Assembly: GCF_963676855.1 (NCBI RefSeq)
Contig: NZ_OY781460.1
Span: forward strand, 3,469,606 to 3,533,605
From: an uncultured Anaeromusa sp.
Lineage (GTDB): Bacteria; Bacillota; Negativicutes; Anaeromusales; Anaeromusaceae
Reading direction: 5' to 3'
DNA length: 64,000 nucleotides
Shown here: positions 44,668 to 52,268 of the stretch, piece after piece
Layout of the letters: each line of letters opens with the position of its first letter
How positions within the stretch are numbered: position 1 is the first letter of the stretch
Made by a program: the position numbers and the translations under genes
Notes under the pieces: model-generated
Database searches by the model: none
What the model was told of the DNA's origin: nothing
What the model saw: the letters and a program-made list of their open reading frames with translations, nothing else

Positions 44668-45870
44668 TCAGTCAAATTCACCTCGGGTCATGACGGCGCT
44701 TGGTTCTATCTTGCTGCCGTTATAAGCCGGAAGCCAGGCGGCCAACGCCCCTAAGGCGGTAAAAACCCCAACGAGAACGCCTGCCGTTAGCAAGAAAAAG
44801 CTCCAAGAAGGGGGTACAAACGGAAACGCCTGATAAGCCGTAAGTAACGTCAAACTCCCCTTATACCAAAGTCCGCCTAAACATAGCCCCAGCAGCGAAC
44901 CTCCTAAGGAAACCGCCAACGCTTCTCCCGCCACAATCGCGGCAATATCTCTCCCAGAAGCGCCCAGGGCCAAATAAAGCCCCCATTCAGCCTGCCGTTC
45001 CCAAGTAAGCGTATAAAAGCGGGAAAACAAATGAAACAACGACAAGAGCGCAACCAGCCCTCCAAGACCGCCCAGCAAATAGACCAGCGCTGTAAACTGA
45101 GCCTGGATTTTCTTTTTGACTTCCGCCGCCACAATGGGCTGTACCAACGCGGTCTGACGAATATCAGCCAACAGCTTTTCTAAATCAGCGCCGTCTTCCA
45201 CTTGCACAAGAATAGTAGAAACAAGGAGCTCCGGCGGCCCTTGCTTGACCCATACCGCTTGCAGCGAACCGCGTTTCGCCACCACTCGCCTAGCTTCATT
45301 CATGCTGACAAAAAGAGAATAATCCAGCGTCGTTCCTGTCTCTTCGGCGATAGCGACAATACGGTACCATTTCCCCAACACAGAAAGTTGATCCCCATCC
45401 CAAATAGGAACTTTGGCGCCTAAAATCATCTCATCGTCATTCAGCTGGCTTTTATGGGCTTGTTTCAACCAAGGGGTAATAATCCAGTCGCTTTCAGGGT
45501 CATAGCCAAGCATACGATTGTCATTGCCTATGTCATGGCAGTCCGCCGTCAAGGCATGCGTAAAAAACTGCGGCGTCGCCCGCTTGATTCCCGGGATAGC
45601 CCGAATGGCTTCGACCGTATCAGCCGGCATATAGGTGTTTTCCGTCGCACCGCCAAACAGCACCAGGCTCGGCTCCATCGTCACGCCCAGCGGCACCAAC
45701 ACCAAGTCGGCCCCCATGCGTTCTTTGGATAGCTGCATCCCCGAAGCAACCCCCTGATAAAGCGAAACCGCCGCAAACACAATACTCACGCCCATAGCAA
45801 TGGAAAAAACAATGGCCGCTGCAGACAACTTACGGTGCAGCAGACTTTTCCAGATCAGAAACAGCATCAT
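44668..45870 (-). CDS. FtsX/MacB-type ABC permease, second pair
   Basis: 400 residues: one N-terminal span (AAAIVFSIAMGVSIVFAAVS), an extracytoplasmic domain, and three C-terminal spans with GLYLALGASGRDIAAIV between the first two. Paralogue of the protein at 19762 with shared ADLVLVP and DWIITPWLKQ/DWIVSSWTKE blocks. The start at 45870 follows GCAGGGAGA; a second ATG is adjacent. It overlaps the DUF4418 gene by about 40 bases. Confidence 0.8.
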   Translation of the reverse strand: MMLFLIWKSLLHRKLSAAAIVFSIAMGVSIVFAAVSLYQGVASGMQLSKERMGADLVLVPLGVTMEPSLVLFGGATENTYMPADTVEAIRAIPGIKRATPQFFTHALTADCHDIGNDNRMLGYDPESDWIITPWLKQAHKSQLNDDEMILGAKVPIWDGDQLSVLGKWYRIVAIAEETGTTLDYSLFVSMNEARRVVAKRGSLQAVWVKQGPPELLVSTILVQVEDGADLEKLLADIRQTALVQPIVAAEVKKKIQAQFTALVYLLGGLGGLVALLSLFHLFSRFYTLTWERQAEWGLYLALGASGRDIAAIVAGEALAVSLGGSLLGLCLGGLWYKGSLTLLTAYQAFPFVPPSWSFFLLTAGVLVGVFTALGALAAWLPAYNGSKIEPSAVMTRGEFD

Positions 45871-46288
45871 CCAGTCTCCCTGCAAGATTTTTTTGCTGTC
45901 TATAGGCCTGCCAAGCCGCCCAACCTCCGGTCAAAGCAAGCAACGAACCTCCTATATTGATAAAAAAAGCGGTTTTATGGCAGGCGCCCGATGCATGCGG
46001 GCAAAGTCCAATCGCCCAGGCTTGCGGCAGAACAACAACGGAAATCCCCAGCAAAACCAGAAGAAAGCCGCTCCACTGCCGCGCTTCCGCAGTACGCAAA
46101 ACAAATAAACTGCCGGATACGATCAATGCCAATAAGCCGATAATAAATTCCGCTTGAAAGGTATAATGGCACACCATAGGTTTGCCGCCTGCCCCTAGAC
46201 CTGTGCAAATGGGGAAAATTCTAGGCAAAACCAACAAAGCCGCACTGATTGCCACAGCTGCTCCCGCGACAAAATTAGACCGCGCCAT
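45830..46288 (-). CDS. DUF4418-like four-span membrane protein
   Basis: 152 residues from the start at 46288 (AGGGAGGTGG upstream). Four hydrophobic segments, with conserved PICTGLG, MVCHYTFQAE, LCPHASGACH motifs: cysteines and histidines in the two external loops suggest a metal or thiol site. I recognise it as DUF4418; function is not known. It sits between a small single-span protein and the FtsX permease, and overlaps both, so it is likely part of that transporter. Confidence 0.75.
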   Translation of the reverse strand: MARSNFVAGAAVAISAALLVLPRIFPICTGLGAGGKPMVCHYTFQAEFIIGLLALIVSGSLFVLRTAEARQWSGFLLVLLGISVVVLPQAWAIGLCPHASGACHKTAFFINIGGSLLALTGGWAAWQAYRQQKNLAGRLDDAVSDLEKSAAP

Positions 46289-46472
46289 ACGTCCACCTCC
46301 CTTGCTCTTCAACCGCTTCCGTCAAAAAGGAAGTATGTCCATGTCCTTGCTGCGGAGCCTGCACCTCTGCGCCGCCTTGGCGAAAGGGCGCCCGGTTAAA
46401 GCCGCCAGCCAGGACCGCTACTCCCACTAAAAACACAACCAATGCTGCCAAAAAGAATTTTTGCAGCGTCAT
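46275..46472 (-). CDS. Small membrane-anchored protein of unknown function
   Basis: 65 residues from the start at 46472 (GAGGAGAGG upstream). One N-terminal hydrophobic segment (FFLAALVVFLVGVAVLAGG), then a short polar tail with QQGHGHTSF. No family recognised. Tight overlap with the DUF4418 gene and position after the permease suggest an accessory subunit. Confidence 0.6.
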   Translation of the reverse strand: MTLQKFFLAALVVFLVGVAVLAGGFNRAPFRQGGAEVQAPQQGHGHTSFLTEAVEEQGRWTYGAV

Positions 46473-46512
46473 ACAGCATCCTCTCCTCAAAATCAATTGC
46501 TTTTATCAATGA

Positions 46513-47295
46513 TTACGCATTTTCCGTCGAACTGCGTTTCCAGCGTGTCAGCCGCGCTTCAATAAAGACCAGCAAATAATTCAAAGCCAGGCCAACCAAC
46601 GCCAAGCAAACAATCGCGGCAAACATATTGGGCACTTTAAAGGTTTCCTGCGAGTAAAATACTAAAAATCCTAAGCCGGCTTCTGCGCCGATCATTTCCG
46701 CCGCTACCAGCGCCACTACCGAATGAGCGCCACCTAAGCGAATACCTGTCATGATCTCCGGCACCGCCGCAGGCAAAACCACTTTGAGAAAGATGAAGCT
46801 TTGGGATGCTCCCAGCGATTTGGCAGAATCAAGCAGAATTTTATCTACATTCTTTACGCCGTTAATGGTATTGAGCAAAATTGGCCACAAGGACGCCCAA
46901 AAAATAATAGTTACCTTGGACAACTCGCCGATACCAAAAAACAAGATAAAAACAGGAAACAAAGCCAGCGAAGGCAGCTGACGAAAGGTCTGCAGCACCG
47001 GATCCACCAAATACTCCAGCCGTTTGAACCACCCTAAAAAAATCCCCAAAGATGTGCCAAGAAGGATCGACAGGCCCAAGCCTAAAAAGGAACGCTGGAT
47101 GCTGCTCTCTACATGCGGCCAAATAGCGCCTGATTTAACCAGCGACACCAAGGCTTGCAAGACCAGCGAGGGGGGACTGAAGAAGGTCTGATCCACCAAG
47201 CCAGCACGGGGTAAAAATTCCCAAAGAGCGAAAAAGACAACAAGCCCTATGCCTCGCCCTGAAAACCGTTTTATCGCCTTAGCCCACTTGTTCAT
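46513..47295 (-). CDS. SsuC-type ABC permease, third importer
   Basis: 260 residues from the start at 47295; the upstream frame to 47481 merely reads through the ATPase gene. About six spans with the coupling loop SAKSLGASQSFIFLKVVLP near residue 160. Its start lies 17 bases inside the ATPase gene. Together with 47279-48151 and the binding protein at 42947 it forms an importer of the taurine/sulfonate/nitrate type. Confidence 0.87.
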   Translation of the reverse strand: MNKWAKAIKRFSGRGIGLVVFFALWEFLPRAGLVDQTFFSPPSLVLQALVSLVKSGAIWPHVESSIQRSFLGLGLSILLGTSLGIFLGWFKRLEYLVDPVLQTFRQLPSLALFPVFILFFGIGELSKVTIIFWASLWPILLNTINGVKNVDKILLDSAKSLGASQSFIFLKVVLPAAVPEIMTGIRLGGAHSVVALVAAEMIGAEAGLGFLVFYSQETFKVPNMFAAIVCLALVGLALNYLLVFIEARLTRWKRSSTENA

Positions 47296-48151
47296 GCAAA
47301 ACCGCCCTTCCTTCCCCTGTTTGCTTTGTTTCAAAGGAAGCCGCCGCCACGCGACGCAAGCTCGGCTCTTGCGCCTGCAGCACTTCGTCTTTGAGCAGTT
47401 CCCATGCTTGATGCCGAATACCAGCAAAGGCCGCGGAATTTCTGAGTTCTTCGCTCCGCGGTCTTGCCAGAGGCACCTCAATAATTTCCTTAATCCGTCC
47501 CGGCCTGGCTGTCATTACCGCCACACGGTCCGATAGGAATACCGCTTCGTCAATACTATGCGTAACAAAGACAATGGTCTTATGCGTCTCTTCCCAAATG
47601 CGGAGCAGCTCATACTGCAGCACTTCCCTCGTCTGCGCATCCAATGCGGCAAATGGCTCATCCATCAACAGTACCTCCGGCTGATACGCCAGAGCTCTGG
47701 CAATGGCCACGCGCTGCTTCATGCCACCGGACAACTCATGCGGATAACGATGGGCAAATTCGCCAAGGCCCACAAGTTCGATATACTCCTTGGCTATCTC
47801 CCGGCGTTCTTTGCGCTTTACGCCGCGAATTTCCAAACCGGCTCCCACATTTTCCAGCACCGTCCGCCAAGGAAACAGTGCATAGGCCTGAAATACATAA
47901 CCCAAATTGTTCCCCGCTCCGGTTACAGCCTGATCATCCACGAAAATTTCGCCGCTGCTTTGACTGTCCAAACCGCCGAGAATATTGAGGAAGGTTGACT
48001 TGCCACAACCGCTGGGACCTAGAATGGACAAAAATTCGCCCTCTTTTACCTCCAACTGAAAATCATCCAAAATCACCAAAGAATCGCTTTGATTTTCCTC
48101 ATTTTTGACTTGAAAGAATTTGTTCACATTTTTCGCCGTGATTTTACTCAT
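47279..48151 (-). CDS. SsuB-type ABC ATPase, third importer
   Basis: 290 residues from the start at 48151 (AATGGAGGG upstream; the frame to 48247 begins in the leader terminator). Walker A GPSGCGKST, signature LSGGMKQR and Walker B VLLMDEPFAALD. A C-terminal extension of about 30 residues beyond usual SsuB (RVAAASFETKQTGEG) is of unknown use. First gene after the intercistronic leader at 48196. Confidence 0.87.
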   Translation of the reverse strand: MSKITAKNVNKFFQVKNEENQSDSLVILDDFQLEVKEGEFLSILGPSGCGKSTFLNILGGLDSQSSGEIFVDDQAVTGAGNNLGYVFQAYALFPWRTVLENVGAGLEIRGVKRKERREIAKEYIELVGLGEFAHRYPHELSGGMKQRVAIARALAYQPEVLLMDEPFAALDAQTREVLQYELLRIWEETHKTIVFVTHSIDEAVFLSDRVAVMTARPGRIKEIIEVPLARPRSEELRNSAAFAGIRHQAWELLKDEVLQAQEPSLRRVAAASFETKQTGEGRAVLHEQVG

Positions 48152-48195
48152 GCTGTTCCCTCCATTCAAAACACTACAATCCCTCGCCGCCGAAA

Positions 48196-48248
48196 GAACA
48201 CTAGAGACCAGCCTTGAATAAGGCTGGTCTCTAGTGTTTCTAGTCAAC
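48196..48248 (-). promoter_or_regulatory. Leader/attenuator motif (divergent copy) before the third importer
   Basis: Reads GGTTGAC, small hairpin TAG-AAACA-CTA, then GAGACCAGCC pairing with GGCTGGTCTC. It lacks the AAGGC base and the T-run is poor, so it is the weakest family member. Located 13 bases after the rhodanese stop. Confidence 0.55.
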
Positions 48249-48261
48249 CAACAGGTTTTCG

Positions 48262-49905
48262 TTATGAAGTTTTGGCAATATCTTCCTTGCTATCTTCCAA
48301 GACCCGCTTGCGACGAAAATACTCCATATACGCCGGCAAATAAGCCAGCTCTTCTTCCCAAGCCAGATATTGCGCTGATTGTTTCAGATCATATTCGGTC
48401 AAATGTACGTGCCAGTCATCCGGCACAATTCCGTCCAAACCGGCAACAAGCTCTTTCCCCGCCTTGCGCCAGGCAGGCGTGCCTCCCTCTAACGCAGCTA
48501 CCCGGCTATAGCCTATTTTTTGCAAGGCTGCCGCCGCTAATACAGGCGAATAGGCATCCGCTGCCGTCACCACAACCAGACTGTCTGCCTCTTCAAGAAT
48601 TGTGGCAATGCGCTTTTCCAGCCAACTGCGGGACAGCCAGCGCGCACCCGGTATATGACCCGCCGCAAAAGAACGGCTGTCGCTCACGTCCAGAACTACT
48701 GTCGCCGGCTCTTTTCGTTGCAAATTTCGCAAGGAAGCCACGCTCAGCGTGTCCACTTGCTTCACCGCTTCCGCGTAGCCAAGGGGCGCCCGTTCCAGCT
48801 GTCCAAACTCCAATGCGCGGCCTTCTTCCTGCCAAGACTTCATGCCCTTTTCGAGGACATACACTTGGTCAAAGCCCATCTGCTGATACCAATAAGCAGT
48901 GATCGCCGAGCGGGTTCCCTCATCGCAAACAAATACAATGCGAGCGTCTGGAACAGCTACCGTGTCATCTGCGTTTTGAATTGCCTGCCCTCCGGCCACC
49001 CATCTGGCGCCGGGAATATGGCCTTCTGTTTCATATTCTTCTCTTCTGCGCACATCCACTACATACAGCGTTTTAGCGGCAGCTTCTTGCTGCCAAGCGC
49101 GTAGCTGTTCCGCCGAGACCGAGGGAATACCTTCTTCGCGCACCAGGCGCTTAGCAAATTGTTCAGCCGCTGCTCTGCTTGCCGCCGAAGGCAGCGGTCC
49201 TTCCGCCACTTCTTTTTGCAGCGAAAAGCCTACCAGCTTCCAGCCTTTGGTGCCATTATCCAAATCATACACCTGAGCTATATTCATTTTCTTCAGCGTT
49301 GCGCAAGCAATATAACCTCGCGTACGACCGGCGCAAGTTGTCACGATTTTCTTGCCCGCCTGCACATAATCGGCTACCCGCAATGGCAATTCCACACCGG
49401 AAACAACTACAGCCCCCGGAATGCTTCCGGTTTTAGCCGCTTCCTCGTAAGGACGCACTTCAATGACTACAAAATCATCTCGCCCGCTGTCCATCCACCG
49501 CTTCAAATCCCGTGGCGTCAGCTTCGGTACTACGCGCCAATACTCGCCGACAATTTCTCCAAAAGCCTTACTCAACACATGAACGCCTCGTACAATCGGC
49601 AGTCCCTGACGCTGCCAGGCTTTCAAGCCTCCCTCTAGAATGCGCACCTGCGTGTAATTTTGTTCTTCCAGCGTTGCCGCCGCTAACGAAGCCCGTTCTC
49701 CTTCCCAGTCATATAAGACAAGAGGCGTGCTTTTTACCGGCGCCAACTCCTGAATTCTTACTTCCAGTTCCCGCCTAGGAATTTGCGTAGCCCCGAAAAT
49801 TTGCCCGCTTTCGTATTCATTTCGTTCTCGAATGTCCAGCAGCGCATAACCATTTTCTTGCCATAACGTCTTTTGCAGCTCTTGGGCGGATATGTTTTTT
49901 GCCAT
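48262..49905 (-). CDS. Tandem four-domain rhodanese (sulfurtransferase-like) protein
   Basis: 547 residues from the ATG at 49905. Four rhodanese-fold repeats lie at roughly 5-115, 125-235, 265-380 and 390-490, with a 55-residue tail. The persulfide cysteine is present only in repeats 2 (VTTCAGRTRGY) and 3 (VFVCDEGTRSA); repeats 1 (LYDWEGERA) and 4 (VVTAADAYSP) have none. No signal peptide, so it is cytoplasmic. It may move or sort sulfur released by the neighbouring enzymes. Controlled by a Crp-type promoter and a leader motif. Confidence 0.87.
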   Translation of the reverse strand: MAKNISAQELQKTLWQENGYALLDIRERNEYESGQIFGATQIPRRELEVRIQELAPVKSTPLVLYDWEGERASLAAATLEEQNYTQVRILEGGLKAWQRQGLPIVRGVHVLSKAFGEIVGEYWRVVPKLTPRDLKRWMDSGRDDFVVIEVRPYEEAAKTGSIPGAVVVSGVELPLRVADYVQAGKKIVTTCAGRTRGYIACATLKKMNIAQVYDLDNGTKGWKLVGFSLQKEVAEGPLPSAASRAAAEQFAKRLVREEGIPSVSAEQLRAWQQEAAAKTLYVVDVRRREEYETEGHIPGARWVAGGQAIQNADDTVAVPDARIVFVCDEGTRSAITAYWYQQMGFDQVYVLEKGMKSWQEEGRALEFGQLERAPLGYAEAVKQVDTLSVASLRNLQRKEPATVVLDVSDSRSFAAGHIPGARWLSRSWLEKRIATILEEADSLVVVTAADAYSPVLAAAALQKIGYSRVAALEGGTPAWRKAGKELVAGLDGIVPDDWHVHLTEYDLKQSAQYLAWEEELAYLPAYMEYFRRKRVLEDSKEDIAKTS

Positions 49906-49943
49906 CTGCCGTTTCACCCTTTCTTACACAACTCTTTGCAAAA

Positions 49944-50005
49944 TAAAAAGGCTGAGAACGTCTCTAAAAAGAAACATCTCAGCCTGCAGTTCTCTGCTCA
50001 GCCTA
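49944..50005 (-). promoter_or_regulatory. Leader/attenuator motif, GCTGAG subtype, before the rhodanese gene
   Basis: Reads AGGCTGAG, small hairpin CAG-AGAA-CTG, then CAGGCTGAGATG pairing with ACGTTCTCAGCCT and TTTTTATTT. The 5' AGGCTGAG is also complementary to the terminator 3' arm CTCAGCCT, a possible anti-terminator pairing. Confidence 0.8.
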
Positions 50006-50067
50006 TCTTATCGCACTTATGACAACAATTTGATTCTTCGCCAGCCTATGCAATAGATTGTAAAGAC

Positions 50068-50109
50068 ATCATAGCATAGGCCTGCTACTCTGTAAGTCGC
50101 TAAAACGAC
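50068..50109 (-). promoter_or_regulatory. Crp/Fnr-type operator and promoter of the rhodanese operon
   Basis: GTCG-N6-CGAC (50096-50109) centred 41.5 bases before the predicted start, with extended -10 TGCTATGAT (-10 at 50073-50068). Outside the palindrome it shares CGACTTACAGA with the GRE promoter. Same architecture as 35960-36002. Confidence 0.66.
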
Positions 50110-50125
50110 AATAATAAAGCAATCT

Positions 50126-50929
50126 TTACTTTAATGGAAAACTGCCATAGCTGCGCAGATGCACCCAGCTTTGATAGTCTGCTTGCTGCGGATTCTGCTC
50201 CAGAGCTGTTTTTTCCTTACGATATTTTTCACCGTCGAGACTTTTAAATAGAACTCGGTCCTCCCCAACAGGGCACACTTTGATGCAATTGCTGCAAGGA
50301 TCGCAGAATGCTTGCTTTAGTTTCTCCTCATACTCATGACAATCTTTATAAACCACGCTTCCGCCTTGCTGCGGCAGCGCCTGCGCCGGGCACAGCTCTT
50401 TACATAGTCCGCAATTTTGGCACAACGCAGTTGTTTGCACGGCGTTTATGTCCACTTGCAAATCCGTAAAGATGGCTTTCAACTGTATGCGCGGTCCATA
50501 GTCTTGCGTCAAGAGCGCGCGATTTTGTCCTATCGTACCCAGGCCCGCATAATATCCCGCCCAAACATTAGAAAAGCCTTGCGGTTCTTCCGGCGTCGTA
50601 CCATTACTAGATTCTGTTAAAGACACTGCCGCCGCTCCTTGGCTACGCAAGAAAAGAACCATATTGTACGCCGCCTTTTCCAAAATACGATTAGCGACAA
50701 TGACTTGTTCTCGTCCCAGCACCGTCGGCGCTGCTTCCACTAAAGGAATCCACAACGGAACCGCCATAACCAGCACCGTCTGGGCTTGCGGCCAGAGGCT
50801 GCTGGGACGCTGCGCTTTTGGCACCTCTCCTCGCTCCTCCCAACGCTGGGCGGGGGCTGCGCCCGCCAGTTCCGCACCAAAAGACAACGCTTTTTCCACA
50901 AGCTGTTTTTGCGTTACTTGCAGCGCCAT
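50126..50929 (-). CDS. QueG/RdhA-like iron-sulfur protein, copy 1
   Basis: 267 residues from the start at 50929 (GAGGAGGTG upstream). The N-terminal region resembles the cobalamin-contacting domain of epoxyqueuosine reductase (WAGYYAGLGTIGQNRALLTQDYGPR), followed by a double [4Fe-4S] domain: CQNCGLCKELCP and CDPCSNCIKVCP. It is much shorter than QueG and lacks its C-terminal HEAT repeats, so tRNA modification is unlikely. Third of three related genes in a sulfur-regulated operon; a reductive step on an organosulfur compound is possible. Confidence 0.72.
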   Translation of the reverse strand: MALQVTQKQLVEKALSFGAELAGAAPAQRWEERGEVPKAQRPSSLWPQAQTVLVMAVPLWIPLVEAAPTVLGREQVIVANRILEKAAYNMVLFLRSQGAAAVSLTESSNGTTPEEPQGFSNVWAGYYAGLGTIGQNRALLTQDYGPRIQLKAIFTDLQVDINAVQTTALCQNCGLCKELCPAQALPQQGGSVVYKDCHEYEEKLKQAFCDPCSNCIKVCPVGEDRVLFKSLDGEKYRKEKTALEQNPQQADYQSWVHLRSYGSFPLK

Positions 50930-51432
50930 CACGACACCTCCTCTTGAGCCGCAATAGTCAGTTCCGTCAATACAGAAACCCACTGCGCTTCAGAAATCAT
51001 AGCCGTAGAAGGCGGCATCTCTTGCAGGGAGAAGTCCGCCTGCATCGCCGCTTCTACATGTGAAAAAACAGGTACGCTTTTATGCTCCGGTACCGTATCG
51101 CCGCAGCTGTCTGCGGGAATATTGACAGACGGGTAACCCGCCTCATTCAGCCACACGGCCAGTCGGTACGCTGCAAAATCCAAAATTTCTGTTGCCGCAT
51201 CCCAATGTTCCATCCCGATGATGCCCGGCAGGGCCTTAGCTGTTTCCACTTTTGGAATTCCCAGGACAATCACGTTCTGAGCCTGCGGCCATAATTCTTC
51301 CGGCGTCGGTCCGGTATAAGCAGCCGCCCCGACCTGACTTTTGTCTATCGGCGCAAAACCGGCCCAAACAGCTCCCAAGCGCTGCGCCTGCTGCAACACC
51401 TCTGCCGCTTTCAGATTTTTTGTTTTTGCCAT
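50929..51432 (-). CDS. QueG-like protein without iron-sulfur domain
   Basis: 167 residues from the start at 51432 (GGGAGGAGTAAT upstream). It matches the N-terminal half of its two neighbours (WPQAQNVIVLGIPK, EILDFAAYRLAVWLNEAGYP, VFSHVEAAMQADFS) and then ends without the double-cluster domain. Good start signal, an intact frame and overlapping ends argue against recent decay; it may be a non-catalytic partner. Function unknown. Confidence 0.65.
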   Translation of the reverse strand: MAKTKNLKAAEVLQQAQRLGAVWAGFAPIDKSQVGAAAYTGPTPEELWPQAQNVIVLGIPKVETAKALPGIIGMEHWDAATEILDFAAYRLAVWLNEAGYPSVNIPADSCGDTVPEHKSVPVFSHVEAAMQADFSLQEMPPSTAMISEAQWVSVLTELTIAAQEEVS

Positions 51433-51433
51433 A

Positions 51434-52237
51434 TTACTCCTCCCACCCCGTAATGCCGGCGCCAATTCCTGACTGCCACTGTGAAAAATCCTGCGCTTCC
51501 GAAAAGTACTGTTTGATCTTCCGGCTGCCATATAAAGCGCGGTCTTCTCCTATAGGGCACACCTTGATGCAAAAGCCGCAGTGGCTAAAGGGCCCCCGAA
51601 AACGCTGCCGTCGCTTGGCGCAAGATATTTTATCCATTTTTGCATACTTTAATTCCTGAGGAGACCCGGAAAACGCCTGGGTACTGCAAATCTTTTCGCA
51701 CAAACGACAGTTGGTGCAAAGCTCTTTTTCAAGCAGCGGATCACCAGGTACTTCCAGGGCGGTCAACACCGATACCAGACGATGGCGTGGCCCGTATTCC
51801 GGCGTTAAGAGCGTATGGTTCCAGCCAATACGCCCCAGCCCCGCATATTGCCCGGCCCAGACATGAGAAAAGGCGGCTAGTGGTTTTTCTTGAAGCACGC
51901 CTACTCCGTAACCATCCCGGCAAAATGGAATCGCCGCCTGCCCCTGGCGATTCAAAAAAGCCGCTAGGCGATAGGCCGCCTCATCCAGCAATTGATTGGT
52001 GTAATTATACTGCGCCCGATACAAATGCGATATCTTGGTTTCCACCGTTGGCAGCAGCGATGGAATCGCCAAGACAATGACAGTTCGAGTCAAGGGCCAG
52101 ACCTGCTGCGGAAAAAAATCTTCCGGCAAATCTCCAAATTCCGACCAGCGTTCCACTGGGGCAAATCCTACCAACGCCGCCCCTACGTCGCGGGCGTACT
52201 GCCGAACCTCTTCTTTATCCAGCTTCTTTTGCGACAA
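51434..52237 (-). CDS. QueG/RdhA-like iron-sulfur protein, copy 2
   Basis: 267 residues if it starts at the TTG at 52237, chosen because GGGAGGG lies just before it; a TTG at 52258 is the alternative. Motifs: VWAGQYAGLGRIGWNHTLLTPEYGPR, then CTNCRLCEKIC and CGFCIKVCPIGEDRAL. The first cluster set ends in CSTQAF rather than CPxxA, so one ligand environment differs from copy 1. It follows the MetB/MetC-like gene by about 30 bases. Confidence 0.72.
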   Translation of the reverse strand: MSQKKLDKEEVRQYARDVGAALVGFAPVERWSEFGDLPEDFFPQQVWPLTRTVIVLAIPSLLPTVETKISHLYRAQYNYTNQLLDEAAYRLAAFLNRQGQAAIPFCRDGYGVGVLQEKPLAAFSHVWAGQYAGLGRIGWNHTLLTPEYGPRHRLVSVLTALEVPGDPLLEKELCTNCRLCEKICSTQAFSGSPQELKYAKMDKISCAKRRQRFRGPFSHCGFCIKVCPIGEDRALYGSRKIKQYFSEAQDFSQWQSGIGAGITGWEE

Positions 52238-52268
52238 AAAAATCCCTCCCAAACTCAACTACCGCTTC

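Noticed and set aside
49944..50005. ANTAR-type two-hairpin antiterminator target
   Set aside because: ANTAR hairpins carry six-base loops with fixed A1 and G4; the loops here have four or five bases and no such pattern.
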